A program made the position numbers and the translations under genes. A DNA stretch of 64,000 nt from Citrus sinensis (Eukaryota; Streptophyta; Magnoliopsida; Sapindales; Rutaceae), in contig NC_068557.1 of assembly GCF_022201045.2 (NCBI RefSeq), forward strand, positions 22,111,501 to 22,175,500. The letters run 5' to 3'. Under the pieces are notes generated by a model, which was not told where the DNA came from, did not search any database, and was given only the letters and a program-made list of their open reading frames with translations. Numbering within the stretch: the stretch's first letter is position 1; every line of letters starts with the position of its first letter. Below, one piece after another: positions 21,746-36,894 of the stretch.

Positions 21746-24700
21746 ATGGCCGCGGAAACTGTTACTTCAGTTACCCAGCCTATTACGGAGAAGATTGTTG
21801 ACGTGTTGTTCAATGCAACAGTCCGTCAGTTTGGTTACTTGTGTAAGTACAAACACTACATTGAAGCGTTGAGGACGGAAGCAAAGAAGCTCACAGATAG
21901 AAGAAATGACTTGCAAGCGGAAATTGATGCTGCAACAAGAAATAGAGAAGTTATTAAAGATGAGGTTAAAAGATGGATAGCAGAAGTTGATGAGATCATT
22001 CCAAAAGCTGAAAAGTTTTTGGAGGATGAAGTGAAAGTAAACAAGAAATGCCTTGGCGGGTTGTGCGTTGATCTCAAATCACGTTACAAACTCAGCAGAG
22101 AGGCAGAGGAGAAGACTCTGGCAATTTCTGGTCTCATGGCTGATGGAAATTTTGGAAAAGATGTGTCTCGTCCTGCTCCTCCACCAGCAATAATATCTTC
22201 GTCTGAAGGATTCTACGGTTTCAATTCCAGGGAATCAGCAATGAAGGATATAATGGAGGCCATGAAGAATGAAAATGTCAGCATAATAGGAATATGCGGA
22301 ATGGGGGGTGTGGGGAAGACCACACTAGTCAAGGAAATTCAGAAGCAAGCAAAAGAAATGAAGATGTTTGATGATGTAGCGATGGCCGTTGTGTCTCAAA
22401 CTCCAACCATTACCAAGATTCAAGATGAGATTGCTGGCTGGTTAGGTGTTAAAAAACTGCCTGACAATGACGAGTCAGCAAGAGCTAGTTTTTTGTGGGA
22501 AAGAATCAAAGAGAAGCCGCGAGTGCTTGTCATATTGGACGACTTATGGGGGCGGATAAAATTGTCTGAGGTTGGTATTCCTTACGGGAAGGATCACAGA
22601 GGCTGTAATATTTTGCTCACATCTCGATCACGTGCCGTCTGCAATCAAATGAATGCTAATAAAATTGTTGAAGTCGGAACTTTAACGAACGAAGAATCTT
22701 GGAGCCTTTTCAGGGAGGTAGCTGGTCCAGAAGTTGATAATCTTGAAATAAACCCGACTGCAAGAGAGGTGGCTGACGGGTGCGGTGGCTTGCCAATTGC
22801 GATTCTCACAATAGGAACAGCGCTGAAGGATAGAGACAAGCATGTTTGGAAAGATGCAGCCGAACAACTCAAAAGTTCCGCCCCAACGAACATCGAAGGG
22901 ATGGAAGAGTTTGTAGTTTCACGCGTGGAGCTGAGCTACAATTATCTGAAAAGCGAGGAGGCAAAATCAATCTTCCGACTCTGCAGCTGCTTTCCAGAAG
23001 ATTACGATATTCCAATTGAAGTGTTGGCGAGATACGGATGGGGTTTGAGGTGCTTCCAAAACGTCGATTCAGTGGAGAAGGCCAGAGGCAGAGCACGTAG
23101 TGCTGTAAGTACCCTTATCTTTTCTTATTTGTTAATTGATGGTAAGAAGGAAGGGTTTGTTAAGATGCATGACGTTGTGCGTTATGTTGCACAACAAATA
23201 GCGTCTAAAAATAAGTTCCTGATGAGGGCCGGCGTAGAGCTGAAAGACTGGCCAAGCATAAATACATTTGAAGATCTCACTGGAATCTCATTGATGTTCA
23301 ATGATATTCATGAGGTACCTGATGGGTTGGAGTGTCCAAAGCTCCAAGCTTTATTCCTGCAGAAAAATCATCTCTTAGTTATTCCTGACCCATTTTTTCA
23401 AGGGATGAAAGATCTGAAAGTTTTAGACTTGGGTGGAATCCGAATGGTTTCACCGCCTTCCTCACTTTCATTCCTTAGTAACCTCAGAACTTTACGTCTT
23501 GATTACTGTAATCACTTGCCCGACCTATCTTTAATCGGGGAGTTAAGTGGTTTAGAGATTCTTGATCTTTCAAAATCTGATGTAAATGAAATTCCGGTCA
23601 GTTTTGGACGATTGAGTCATCTAAGATTGTTAGATTTGACCGACTGTTACAACCTAGAACTAATACCCCCAGGTGTCCTGTCTAGGCTTCGTAAGTTAGA
23701 GGAGTTATACATGTCACACAGTTTTTGCCACTGGCAATTTGAGAGCGAAGAAGATACAAGAAGTAATGCCAAATTTATTGAGTTAGGAGCCTTAAGTCGA
23801 CTCACTAGTTTGCATATTGACATCCCGAAAGGCGAAATCATGCCTTCTGATATGTCCTTACCAAATCTGACAAGCTTTTCGATTACAATTGGCGAGGAGG
23901 ACACTCTCAATGATTTTATAGAATTATTTTTGGAAAATTTTAATAAGAGGTGCTCGAGAGCAATGGGGCTTTCACAGGACATGAGGATTTCAGCACTACA
24001 TTCTTGGATTAAGAATTTGCTGCTCAGATCAGAGATTCTTGCTTTGATAGAAGTCAACGATTTGGAGAATATATTCTCGAACCTAGCTAATGATGACTTT
24101 AACGAATTGATGTTTCTATATATTTTCGGCTGCAATGAGATGAAATGTCTCTTGAACTCATTGGAAAGGACACAAAGAGTAACTCTCCGCAAGTTAGAAT
24201 GGTTGTTTATACGTGAAAATCAGAATTTTGTTGAAATATGCCACGGTCAACTCCCAGCCGGGTGCTTGAGCAATGTAAAAAGGTTAGATGTGGTAGGTTG
24301 TGGCAGTATGTTGAAAATTTTACCAAGTCATTTGGTACAAAGCTTTCAAAATCTTCAACGTTTGATGGTAGAAAGTTGTGAGTTGCTGGTGTCTGTATTC
24401 GAAATTGAAAGGGTTAATATTGCAAAAGAAGAAACTGAGTTGTTTTCGTCATTAGAGAAACTGACTCTGATCGACCTGCCTCGGATGACGGACATATGGA
24501 AAGGTGACACTCAATTTGTAAGTCTCCATAACCTGAAGAAAGTAAGAGTGGAAGAGTGCGATGAGTTGAGACAAGTATTTCCGGCAAATCTTGGGAAGAA
24601 AGCAGCAGCAGAGGAGATGGTACTGTACAGGAACAGAAGATATCAGATTCACATTCACGCCACAACCTCAACCTCCTCTCCGACTCCGAGTTTGGGAAAC

Positions 24701-25326
24701 CTGGTTTCTATTACAATTCGGGGATGTGGGAAATTACGAAACCTCTTCACAACCTCCATGGTCAAAAGCCTGGTGCGACTTGAAAGCCTAGAAGTAAGCA
24801 GCTGCCCAACACTGCAAGAAATAATCATGGATGATGAAGGAGAAGTGGGACTGCAGGGAGCATCAACAAAGAAGATCACTTTTCCAAGTTTGTTCAGCAT
24901 AAAACTCTGTGATCTAGGCAGCCTCACCTGTTTCTCCTCATCAGGTTTACATGCTACTGTTGAATTCCTAGCTTTGGAGGCTTTGCAAATAATTGACTGT
25001 CCAGGCATGAAGACCTTTGGTTATGGAAACCAACTGACACCCAAGCTGCTGAAAGGTGTGGAGTTTGGATATTGTAAATATTGCTGGACGGGCAACCTTA
25101 ACCACACCATTCAACAATACGTATACAATGAAAAGGTACATCAAGTTAGCAATTGCATGCGCGTTAAATTCCTTGTTTTTTTTTTTAAATTTTAATTGTC
25201 TTTGATGATTTTCTACATCTGCTTATACCAGCACACCATTTTAATTTTGTTTTTCATTTGGGGCAGAAAATTTGGGAGAAACAAGCAATGAAGTCAGGAA
25301 TTTCATCTGGAGATTACTTCCTCTAA
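21746..25326 (+). CDS. CC-NBS-LRR disease resistance protein (At4g27190-like), copy 2
   Basis: Proposed CDS: 21746-25135 joined to 25267-25326, giving 1149 residues. The start is MAAETVTSV. All NB-ARC motifs are intact: GMGGVGKTT (185-193), LVILDDLW, GLPI, CFPEDYD (canonical RNBS-D) and MHD. The first 500 or so residues differ from copy 1 at about 20 positions. The LRR part differs more and has a replaced block around residue 720 (EEDTLNDFIELFLENF against LAAGFISAAIEVFSRKF). A one-base difference in the last exon (tctggagatt against tctgagact) shifts the frame, so this protein ends SGDYFL rather than in the Ser/Thr-rich tail. Both copies look expressible. The role is inferred from the family: an intracellular immune receptor with unknown ligand. 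Confidence 0.88.
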
Positions 25327-26099
25327 CACTGAGAATTGATTGTATAAAACAAACGGTATGCATGCGTAAAATTTTACTAAATTCCCTAGAATTTGTCACA
25401 TGTTTAGCCTTTGAAATTCCAGTAACTAATTCAAATAGTTGATTTGTTTTCAGAATCATCAGATAAGGAGCGTCGAGAGGTTCGCATACATCACCAGTTC
25501 ATTGAATTTCATTCTCCTTTTCCATTTCTTATATATTATATGCACAAAAGAATTTCATGTATTGTCTTCGTTTGGATTATGCATGATGTTATTTATTCTG
25601 GTTTCAATCTCTCAGGTATGCCAAGTACAGATGCCAGATTGCTTGGGATGTTAAAATAATAATTACTTTAGTTCGTGGAGCTGCCTGTAAAAATTTGGTA
25701 TCCATAATGTATGTTGTTTGTAATTTGGTATTACAAGTGAGAAAAATAATTGTGAATCCTTATTTCTTTTGTTTGCACTTGGTTACTAGTCAATTTAAGA
25801 GATACCTTAATGATATTCTCTTCTTCTATTTCTTCTATTCTTTAGTTGTTGTTCATAATAAAAAAAATTAAAATTATTTGATATCCTAGTAACCTACTTT
25901 TAGAGCCTGCTAATTTAGTTGCAGCTTTGCAGTATTGAGTTACTGAATTAAAAAAATTAGATTTTTCCTCTTTCCGGATCAATGGATGCTAATGCAGCAC
26001 AGCTTGCTGGCAATAGAACAGGCTGCCAATGGAACACAAATTTATAAGTTTCGGGATAAATTTTTCATTAATTAATAAAAAGCCGAATGGCAATTTCCT

Positions 26100-26470
26100 A
26101 GTAACATATGCTGAATCCGGAGCCACATTCTCTTGGTAACCATTTTTCCAAAGTAAAAAGCTTCTCTGCTAGTTGTGCCCAATCCTGTCTCAAGCCAATA
26201 TCAGAAATAACTCCGAGAGGATGCCCTGCCATCAGAGTTCGATCAAAGGCCTTCAGGATTTGGCTGATAGATAAATGCTCGAAGCAAAATTTTAACTTCA
26301 GCGGCAGCTGCACCAAGAAAATCCACAGCCAGTTGATCATTATCAAATGCAAAATGAACAGGCACAAGGAGAAAAACAGGTACCAGAATTTGAGCAGCAG
26401 CTCCGTGGTTGCCGGTGGGAGCTTCACTAATGGAGTGTGAGCACAGAAATTGAGCCATCATCATTCTGAG
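26100..26470 (-). pseudogene. BRR2-like/unknown chimeric fragment beside CNL2
   Basis: The minus strand reads LVPVHFAFDNDQLAVDFLG running straight into AAAAEVKILLRAFIYQPNPEGL and then IGLRQDWAQLAEKLFTLEKW. This copy is uninterrupted by the solo LTR and shows the fusion point cleanly. The first part matches the unrecognised relic D protein; the second matches BRR2. It has no start, no promoter and frame breaks downstream. Confidence 0.62.
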
Positions 26471-26550
26471 TTCCGAAGAGTTTATTGTGTTTCTATTATG
26501 AGTTGATTAAGTGTTTTGACTATGTTCTGGTGTTGTGTTGAATGATTATT

Positions 26551-26850
26551 TCAACATAACTTTGTCTTGAACAGCTTGTGTTTGGAGTAAAATTCTTCAT
26601 AAAAGGGCTGATAGTGACAAGTTCTGTACGTTCCCGAAGGAAGATTCACCTTATATATTATTGGCCTTATGAAGAGCAGCAAGGCTCTCCAGGTTGAGCA
26701 ATTGGTGTTGGTTTTGTGACCAACTGCCATGATGATGGTCAGTATCATCAATATTATCCTGCACATTAAACCTGCCCATGCCTCGGTTGCATCATGCCAA
26801 TCATTATTTATCGTCATCAGTCTGCATGATGGGCTCTGCAACATCACCAT
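26551..26850 (-). other. Duplicate of the hydrophobic open frame; doubtful gene
   Basis: 99 codons from ATG at 26850. It is nearly identical to 7683-7979 and includes the membrane-like stretch MILTIIMAVG. I do not recognise it. Conservation between recent duplicates is weak evidence for coding. Confidence 0.2.
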
Positions 26851-26949
26851 ACTCCTCTAGTGCCATTGTAATATCACAAAGCAAGAAGTTGAAACCTGCC
26901 GCTGATGAGCTCTGCAACATCACCGTACTCCTCTGATGCCATTGTAATA

Positions 26950-28394
26950 TCACAAAACAAGAACTTAAAATGTAGAAAATGTTTAAAATCAAATAAAATT
27001 TGAACCAAAAAAAAAAACCACCAAAAGATTGCACTCACAGTTTTGCGGAAGAAATTTCTACTCTTAAAACGAACAAAACAGAGTACACGCATTCTACTAG
27101 GATAAGGAAACGTCGGTTAGTTTATAATTTTAAATTACTACTAAAACAATGTGTTTTTGTGCTTAGTAAAAAAAAAATTAAAATGAGTTGAATCTTGTCC
27201 ATCCAATAATTTAAATAATAAATGTCAAAATGTCCTTAAAACATTAGGAAAGATTGGATTATGAAAGAATCTGGATGCAACTAGTGGTATAATTACTGAT
27301 ATATTTACAATAAGAATTAATCCTTAAAAATTGTTTAAAAATACATCTCTTATATATTTCGATCCATTTGATATAGCTTCTCAAATAGATCTTATTCATG
27401 TAGAGTTTCTATTAGAAAAAAATTTAGTTATTTAGTTGTAAATAAGAGACATTATTAAAAATTATAAAATTACCAAGTTTTAAAGTTATGTTATTAAAAT
27501 AATAAAATAAGAATATAAAATAAATAATGAGCATTTTAGACAATCGAACTTTCTAGGGAAAAAAAAAAAAAAACTCTCCAACCTTTAGTTCTAAAAACTC
27601 AAAATTTGAGATTTTGTTAGTGGAAACAAAGTAATTTTTTTAACTCTTAAAAGCTCAATTAAAGAAAGAGTGATGATACAACCATAAATTTTTATACAAA
27701 CTAATTTAGTATTAAATCATTGGTTGAATAAAAATACAAAATAATAAAAATAAATCATGTGACCAAGAGATATTTAATCCAACTAATTTAATCATACTAT
27801 ATCGGTTTGTACTAAAAAACATTATATAAGAGTTTGTAGTTTTATTATTATTACTTTTAAAAAATCAAATAAAAAAATTTAAAAAACTTATAATTATTAG
27901 ATAAATCATTCAAACAAACAAGCACTTAAAAGGGAGAAAAAAAAAAGTTTGCTTTAAACTCAACCTAAAATATCAAGTTTAACTTAAAAGCTTGGGCTAA
28001 TGGGGCTAAGCCCTCATAGGCTCATGGTACCATTACAAACTTTTAAAATACAATTTATATTTTATATAAACGGAAATTAATTTAATGATTATGTGATAAA
28101 AAATTAGGGAATCTTTAGTCAAATAAGAAAACAAATATATACGATTTTCATAGGAAAACAACTTGGACTAAAATAAATAATATTTTATAGATAAATACCA
28201 AAAAAGAAAGTTAATGGCCAAAATAATGGGCCAAATTTTGCAGGTCGAAGCCCACCAGGCCCATGATGTGCATTAGTTATTTATTTATTTATTTTGAAAA
28301 AAACCTAAAGGGGGTCAAAATTCCTTCACTGCCTTTCAATATTGGTTAAGGGAAATTCCTAAACAAATCCATCACTTTGTTTCGCCATCATCAT
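26950..28394. other. AT-rich shared tail of copy E, no gene seen
   Basis: Colinear with 8100-9560. It contains A-runs and an attt-rich stretch near 28276-28294. No coding or RNA gene signal. Confidence 0.6.
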
Positions 28395-28499
28395 CAGTCC
28401 ATCAAAAGATGAAATCTTTGACAACAAATCGTGATTTTATTTATTTCCCGTTGACATTTGAACGTTGATCATGCACTAACTTTTCTAATTTCAAAATTA

Positions 28500-28616
28500 A
28501 TGGATGCTTCTGATGTATTGAATTTGTTAATCGCCATTGGAGTTTGGTGTGCTGCTTATATTTCCGTCGCCATTCTTGCATCTTTTCGTTTCCTCAATTC
28601 CATTTGCCCTTGTTAA
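28500..28616 (+). other. Short hydrophobic open frame, exon-like, unrecognised
   Basis: ATG at 28500 encodes 38 residues (MDASDVLNLLIAIGVWCAAY, then ISVAILASFRFLNSICPC) and stops. It reads like the first membrane-spanning exon of a gene, but I cannot find a convincing donor or further exons. Another coding-like stretch (ASVQAAAYVLVTAV, EAWQFIKDVRF) occurs at about 29775-29880. Together they may be remnants of a membrane protein gene or a non-coding transcript. Confidence 0.25.
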
Positions 28617-28619
28617 ATC

Positions 28620-31600
28620 ATCAAACTCATTTGGCCCCGCAAGTGGTAATAGTAGGTTAATTAATGTTTGCCCATCTTTAGTTGCTTTATTTTTGCTTTA
28701 TATATTAGAATTGCCTTATTGTTTTCAACATTCGACACCCAGATGAAAATTTAGATAATTTGTTGATTGGATGACCGGATAATGGCTATCTTTTTCTTTT
28801 GTTTTTTTGAAAAACTTCCCATGTATCGGAATATATTTTTGTGTGTAGATGTGTGTATTCGGGTTGAATGTGATGCTGCAAATCCTATGCTTTGGGAAGA
28901 TGATTTGAGTATGATCTTTAAGTTTATCAAAGTTTGAGATTACGATGAATGAGTGTGTCCCTATTACTATGAATGTATATTGAGAGGAAATGTGTCAAGT
29001 GGTGCTATGCTCTTTCAGAATGTTACTGCTCTATCAGACTTGTAATGCTCTTGTTTTCATGTTTAATGCTATTTTAATTTTTATTGTATCCTTGATGTTC
29101 TTTGCGTTTTGCTATGAGAGTTGAACCGTGCGTTGCTTCTCAATTAGTTCCAATAAAAACATTATGTCTTTTGAGTGCCTCAGTTGTGTTTCCAGATAGA
29201 TCTCATATTTGATTAATTGTGTTACATGTCATGGTCAGGTTTAAATCGACATTATTAATGGATTCTTTTGATATTTAATTCATTTTTTATCTGTTGGTCA
29301 TTTGTCCCTTTATTAAGGAACCTAGAAACCTCTACATTGTATGTTTCTTTGTAGAGGGTAACCGAAGTTAATGGTTGGCTGTATGTTTTTATCCAGAAGA
29401 AATGTTATTGTTCTATTTTGATTTTCATTCTTTTATGCTTGTATAACACATGTTCAGACTACTCTATATTTGTGTAACTAGAATTATCTGAACTTTGCTT
29501 GGATTCCTTGTTACCATCATCATCATCATATTATTTTTCTCGCACTTCTCGGTGTTTGGCTTCCTAGAGGCATGGCATTTCATTGAAACTAATCCCTCTT
29601 CAGTTGGTAAATTTTGGGAAAGGAAATAAAAAACGGAATTGACGAAGGGATTTGCTATGGTAGTTGTTTTAATTCTATATGGCGGTAATTAGTTAGGATC
29701 ATTGTGCTCTTGGGGTCTTCTTTTCTTGCTTTAGACTTCTCCATGTTTTGCATATTTACTGGTAATCTACAGCTTCAGTGCAAGCTGCTGCATATGTGCT
29801 TGTTACTGCCGTGAGCATAATGTTTATGTGTCTTGGTGTGGAAGCTTGGCAATTTATTAAAGATGTTCGCTTTTTACTTATCTGGTGACGGTAAGACTAA
29901 CTGTGACATTATTTCTTCGAAATTCTCATTAGGTTCTGAACAGTAAAAGATTCCCCATATGATTTGGTGATAGTTTTGATGCCCTTTCAAGAATAGAGCG
30001 CCTCTTAAGAGTTTATTCATTTGATACGTGTAATTAGACAATTGAAAATATAGTATTGGAGTCTGTTTTGGACTTCAATCTCTTTTTTATTTTATCAAAC
30101 GTGATTTGAGTGTTTACTTGGAAGGTCATTAGACAAAAATGAACTTGAATGTTATGTTTTTTTACCAACATTTTGTATATTGTATGACCAATGTTGGCTA
30201 TTTTCCTTGCAGTTGGCAATATATGTCCCGACTCATCTTTACAACTGCATCGAGCACTGGGTATATGCTGATGTAATGGTTACTTGCTCAACTTGGCAAC
30301 TGGGAAGATGCAGATGTCAATGTTAGAGATTTTAATCCAGGCAATGAGGTTATTATATCAACTATTTTACAGAAAAGGGTTCTACAAATCTGAAGTAAAC
30401 TTTCCAACTGAGTGGTTGTTTGCATGTACATTTGTGAGGCATTTTTATTAAATCATGATCATGAGCAATATCAAAGTAAAATTTTTTGAGGCTTTGCTAT
30501 CTTGTGCTTTTCAAGTATCATACAAATGTCTAATCTTTTATGCAATAATAAACTACCAAAATATTTAACCGGTGGTTCACCAAAGCTTGGATGGGCATTG
30601 CAAGTTCATGCAAGTAGTCATGGTAAAGGCCTCAAAAAACTTAGTTAGATAAGCCATAAAATGTTTGCATTTGTAATATTGAAAGTGTAAGTGCTGCGAT
30701 AAGTTAAATAAGCGCTTCCTCATGTCAACACAGGGAAGATTGTCAAGTTATCCCTTATTTTACTATTTTCTTAATACTTAATAATTTTCCTAAACTATTA
30801 TTTTTATTTTCAAATATATTTTTGTTCATATTTATTATAAATTAAATATGAATAAAATTAAAATATTACAGATAAAAAAATATAAGTTTTAGCATGAATT
30901 TTTTTTTTGTAATTTTTATTTTTTAAATATTTTTTAATGATATGTATTTTATATTTTGAAAATCGAATATCAATAAAATGACCCATTTATGCTTCTTTTT
31001 CTTTAGATTTTTTGTGACAGGGAGATTATTAAATATTATGTAAATAATAAAGGATAGATGATAGCAAAATAAAACCTCAATAAATCAATATTTGATAAAA
31101 ATAATAACCTTGATTAGATTATAAATATTTAGGTCCCAACTTACACCAATGTACTAAATTAATCATCTTGCTAAATGCATAAGATAACAATTTTTTTTTA
31201 ATGGGAATCCTATAGGGTTCAATGAAATATATATTAACAATTAGTGAAATACAAATAAAAAATAACAGATATATAAAATTCATAATATTAAGGAGTTTTT
31301 CTTGACAATTTTAATTTTTTTTAATTTAACTCTTTTCTAAAATATACATATGATTAATTGAGAGAAAAAATATAATGACTGCTGTATTTATAAAATTTGT
31401 GTTATGTATACTTTAAGCATCTGAAATACTTTTAACTTCTAAGGTATTAAATTTGAAAAATACATACATCAATTTCACGTCTATGGACAATGCATTTATA
31501 TTAATTTTTCTGCTCCTATGTAAATGTTCTAACATTTATTAATTTTTTTTAATATACTTGAAAGGAATAGTAGTCACGCCCAACGACACTAATAATTAAA

Positions 31601-31650
31601 ACATAAAATTCTTATTAAATTAATAAATATTTATTTATCAATAAATTGAT
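28620..31650. other. Intergenic DNA, no gene supported
   Basis: Moderately AT-rich up to 30600, then very AT-rich. A few exon-like snippets occur (about 29775-29880) but no connected gene model. No transposon ends or tandem arrays were recognised. Confidence 0.45.
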
Positions 31651-31663
31651 AAATTATTCATTT

Positions 31664-31918
31664 ATTGAAAGTATCGTTAAGATCATATTTTTTCCCCTTA
31701 ATTTCAACAATATTATTTACAGAGATTTTCCGGTGTATCAATCTCACTACTTCAGTGTGAAGAATCAGCAATCTCCCGTCAACATAGTTAGTTAGTCCAG
31801 AAGGAATTTCTCTAGCTGCTGGTTCGCTATGATCACTCAGAGTAAAAATATTTGTTGCATTGTCTAATTTCAGCACATTGACTACAAAAGATTGAAATAC
31901 TGGAATTTCAGCAAACAA
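31664..31918 (-). other. Open frame downstream of RPL5, unrecognised
   Basis: The minus-strand frame continues upstream of 31918 as LSNADETW and reads LFAEIPVFQSFVVNV, SDHSEPAAREIPSGL, VDGRLLILHTEVVRLIHRK, ending DLNDTFNK. It has no ATG and sits just past the RPL5 stop on the same strand, partly within its likely 3' region. It looks coding, but I cannot name the family; it may be a terminal exon remnant. Confidence 0.25.
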
Positions 31919-32054
31919 CCAGGTCTCATCAGCATTTGAAAGCTCATAGAAACAACACTGTTCTCAACCTATCAAACAAGCCAGGTTCTTTAATTTTAGT
32001 AATCTCTGAAAATAACCTATTGAACTAAGAAACAAAAACTTCCTAGTATCGCAT

Positions 32055-34281
<2,227 letters not shown>

Positions 34282-34356
34282 TGCTGAAGCTCAAAGTGTA
34301 GAAGCAGCAGAGTTCGAGAAGTTGTGAAGGAGCCGCGAGCTAAATCCAATGTACTT

Positions 34357-34365
34357 AAACCCTAA
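34357..34365 (-). promoter_or_regulatory. Telo box upstream of RPL5
   Basis: AAACCCTAA on the plus strand, 76 bp upstream of the RPL5 start codon. Telo boxes are typical of plant ribosomal protein gene promoters and leaders. Inferred from position and motif only. Confidence 0.55.
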
Positions 34366-34399
34366 CACGCTCGTTTAAAGAAAGCGAATTTACGGTCGG

Positions 34400-36890
34400 G
34401 TTTTATTGGAGAGGATGGTGGGCGTGCACGCTGGCGTAGTTTGTAAAGGTGCGCCTTCCTCTTGTGATGAACACGTGTCGATGGCAGACGCGTTTTTGCA
34501 ATTTTTTTCTTAAAACATTTTTTAAGATGCTATTTGTGCTACGTATGATATTACAAAAGTGGAGACTCAAGTCCTCAATGACAAATATCGGCAATAATGT
34601 ACGTTAAAAAAAAAGTTAAAATAATAATAATAATAATAATAAATTTTGTGTTTTATGATAAAAGATACTACATCGACAATTAAAATCAATCTTCATAATA
34701 TTTTTATAGAGATTTGAATGAAATTACCCTTCATAATATTTGTATGGAAATTCAAATCTTGTACTCAATATTGTAAAGTGAAATTAACCTTCATAATATT
34801 TGTGTAGAGACTCAAATCTTACACTTAATATTATAAGTATAAGAAGACTCGAATCTTACACTTAATATTACAAGTATAAGAATTTTACCACTGGGTCAAA
34901 AATGCATTAGTTAAGATGTCTGCATCTTAAACTTTAAAATTGTGTGTTCGATAGTATGATAATTCAAACAAATTTGTGTCTGCGCGCACACGTGTGCACG
35001 TTGCACCAGACATTTCGACAATGTGTACTTCAAAATCTGATCAACAAGCGTGCGTGACAATACCATGAATGCCCATGCTGCACTTGACATTTCCTTCAAA
35101 CAATAATTCAAATGAATGAAGTATATATATCTCAAGATTCACGACAAGGCCATGCAAATACAATCGAGAATTCATCAATTCAGTTCAATAAAAGAATGGG
35201 CTTATCGAGTAAGGGGTTCTCTCATTTTAAGAAAATGAGTGCCAAACTGCAAAATAACCAAAAATGATACATATATACACCGAGATTTTGTTAGATCGAA
35301 ACTATAAAAATTTATTTTTGATTGGGTGATGCCGTGATGGTAGGGCAATCAATAAGGGCCAATTTCACCTACCTTAACAACAACAAAGAGACTTTGCCGA
35401 TTTTAAATTGATCTTAGCAGAGAACATTAATTTCTTTAGTAAATAGGGTTTCTGTATTAGTACTGCAAAATGAAAAAAAGAAAGCACATACACTACCATT
35501 TCTATAAAAATAATATTGTTAGGACTAAGACAAGGAAGAAAAATATTGTCTTAGCTAGGAATAATTTATTAATGCATGTGTACTATTTTTTTTTATCAAT
35601 TTATGAATGAATTTTGAAAGTTATCACACGTATATATAAAAAAAAACAATAAATGTTCGTGTACACACAAAAAATATTAATAAATGTTATGAACATGTAT
35701 ATTAAAGCCAAAAAAAAAAAAAATTAATGTAACTAGATTATATGTAGACATAAAATTGATGTGTGTACTTTTCAAATTGAATATCCCAAAAGTTGAATTG
35801 AGAAAATTAAAAATTTTCAAGAAAAAAACTCACAGATATTATGAATTTTGTATGTTATTTATATTAATATTTTTTATATTAGGCTAATTATTACTTTTCT
35901 ATTTTCATTTGGTCCTAATTGATTCGAAAAAAAAAATTATTATCTTCATTTCGCAAGATTATTAGAAAATAATAAGCTGGAAACGAAATGTGTTGTTATT
36001 TATTAATTAACTAGACAATTATTTATTGAGATTTGATCGTAAAGTGTGTTTTGTCTTCTGTGTATTAAAAACAAGGGCTCTCTCTTTTTTCTCTAAAATA
36101 TTTATAAATAGAAAATTATATATGCACCATCTCTATTTTTTTATATATAAATCTAACTACAAAGAAGAAATTTGACACATTTTATGCACCACCTATATTT
36201 TTAAATTTATACCAACCAATCAATCAATTTCCTACTAATACCATTAGAATCTATTAAAGAATCTAAACAAAATGATTATTTCATTAATGAATGTATTAAA
36301 AGATTATTTTATTCTTTAAATTTTAAAAAATAATAAAATTTATAATTACATAAGAAGCATCATGATAGATAAACAAAGAAGTTTATTGAATGGTCTTTTA
36401 ATTTTTTTTTTAATAATGGTCTTTTAATTAAATTTATAAATTTTATATTTTTTAAAATTTCAAAGGGTGAAATAGCCTTCTATTACATTTAAGGATAAAA
36501 TAATTATTTTGATTAGATAAATTAACAAATTCAAATGATGTTAGTGATCCAGTAGTCCATTGACATAAGTTTAAAATTATAGATGATGCATGCATTGAAT
36601 GAATCAATTTTTTTTTTAATAATTAGTCTGAATTAGCGGCGGTGCCGAGATAATTTCCCATCATATATTAACTATGCACCACCAAAAGAGAACAAGACGA
36701 AGAACAGAGTCGAAAGTCGACGTGCCGAAGCGGCTTCCAAAGTAAACAAGTCTCAACACGACAAGCAAAGCAAATGGGGTTGGCATTTTGTCTTTCCTTT
36801 CAATAAATAATACTCAAAATATTTCGATCTGACTGGCTCTGTTTCATTTTAATCAAATGAAACCCAAAACCTTTCTCTGATTCTCACAAA
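34400..36890. other. Intergenic DNA between RPL5 and the At4g08330-like gene
   Basis: AT-rich, no gene seen. It contains (ataat)-type triplet runs near 34621-34642 and a tandem repeat with a 60-bp period (34720-34779 and 34780-34839, unit starting gaaattaaccttcataatat, with partial copies on both sides). Confidence 0.5.
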
Positions 36891-36894
36891 GAGA

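Larger units (their letters stand above)
21415..28394 (+). repeat. Segmental duplication copy E (CNL2 plus 3' flank)
   Basis: Colinear with 1928-9560. The left boundary is agtgcgagggcc, the uninterrupted counterpart of the hAT insertion point. The right boundary is near cagtccatcaaa (28394), after which it continues into unrelated single-copy-looking DNA. It lacks the solo LTR and about 98 bp of the 3' flank. Confidence 0.9.
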
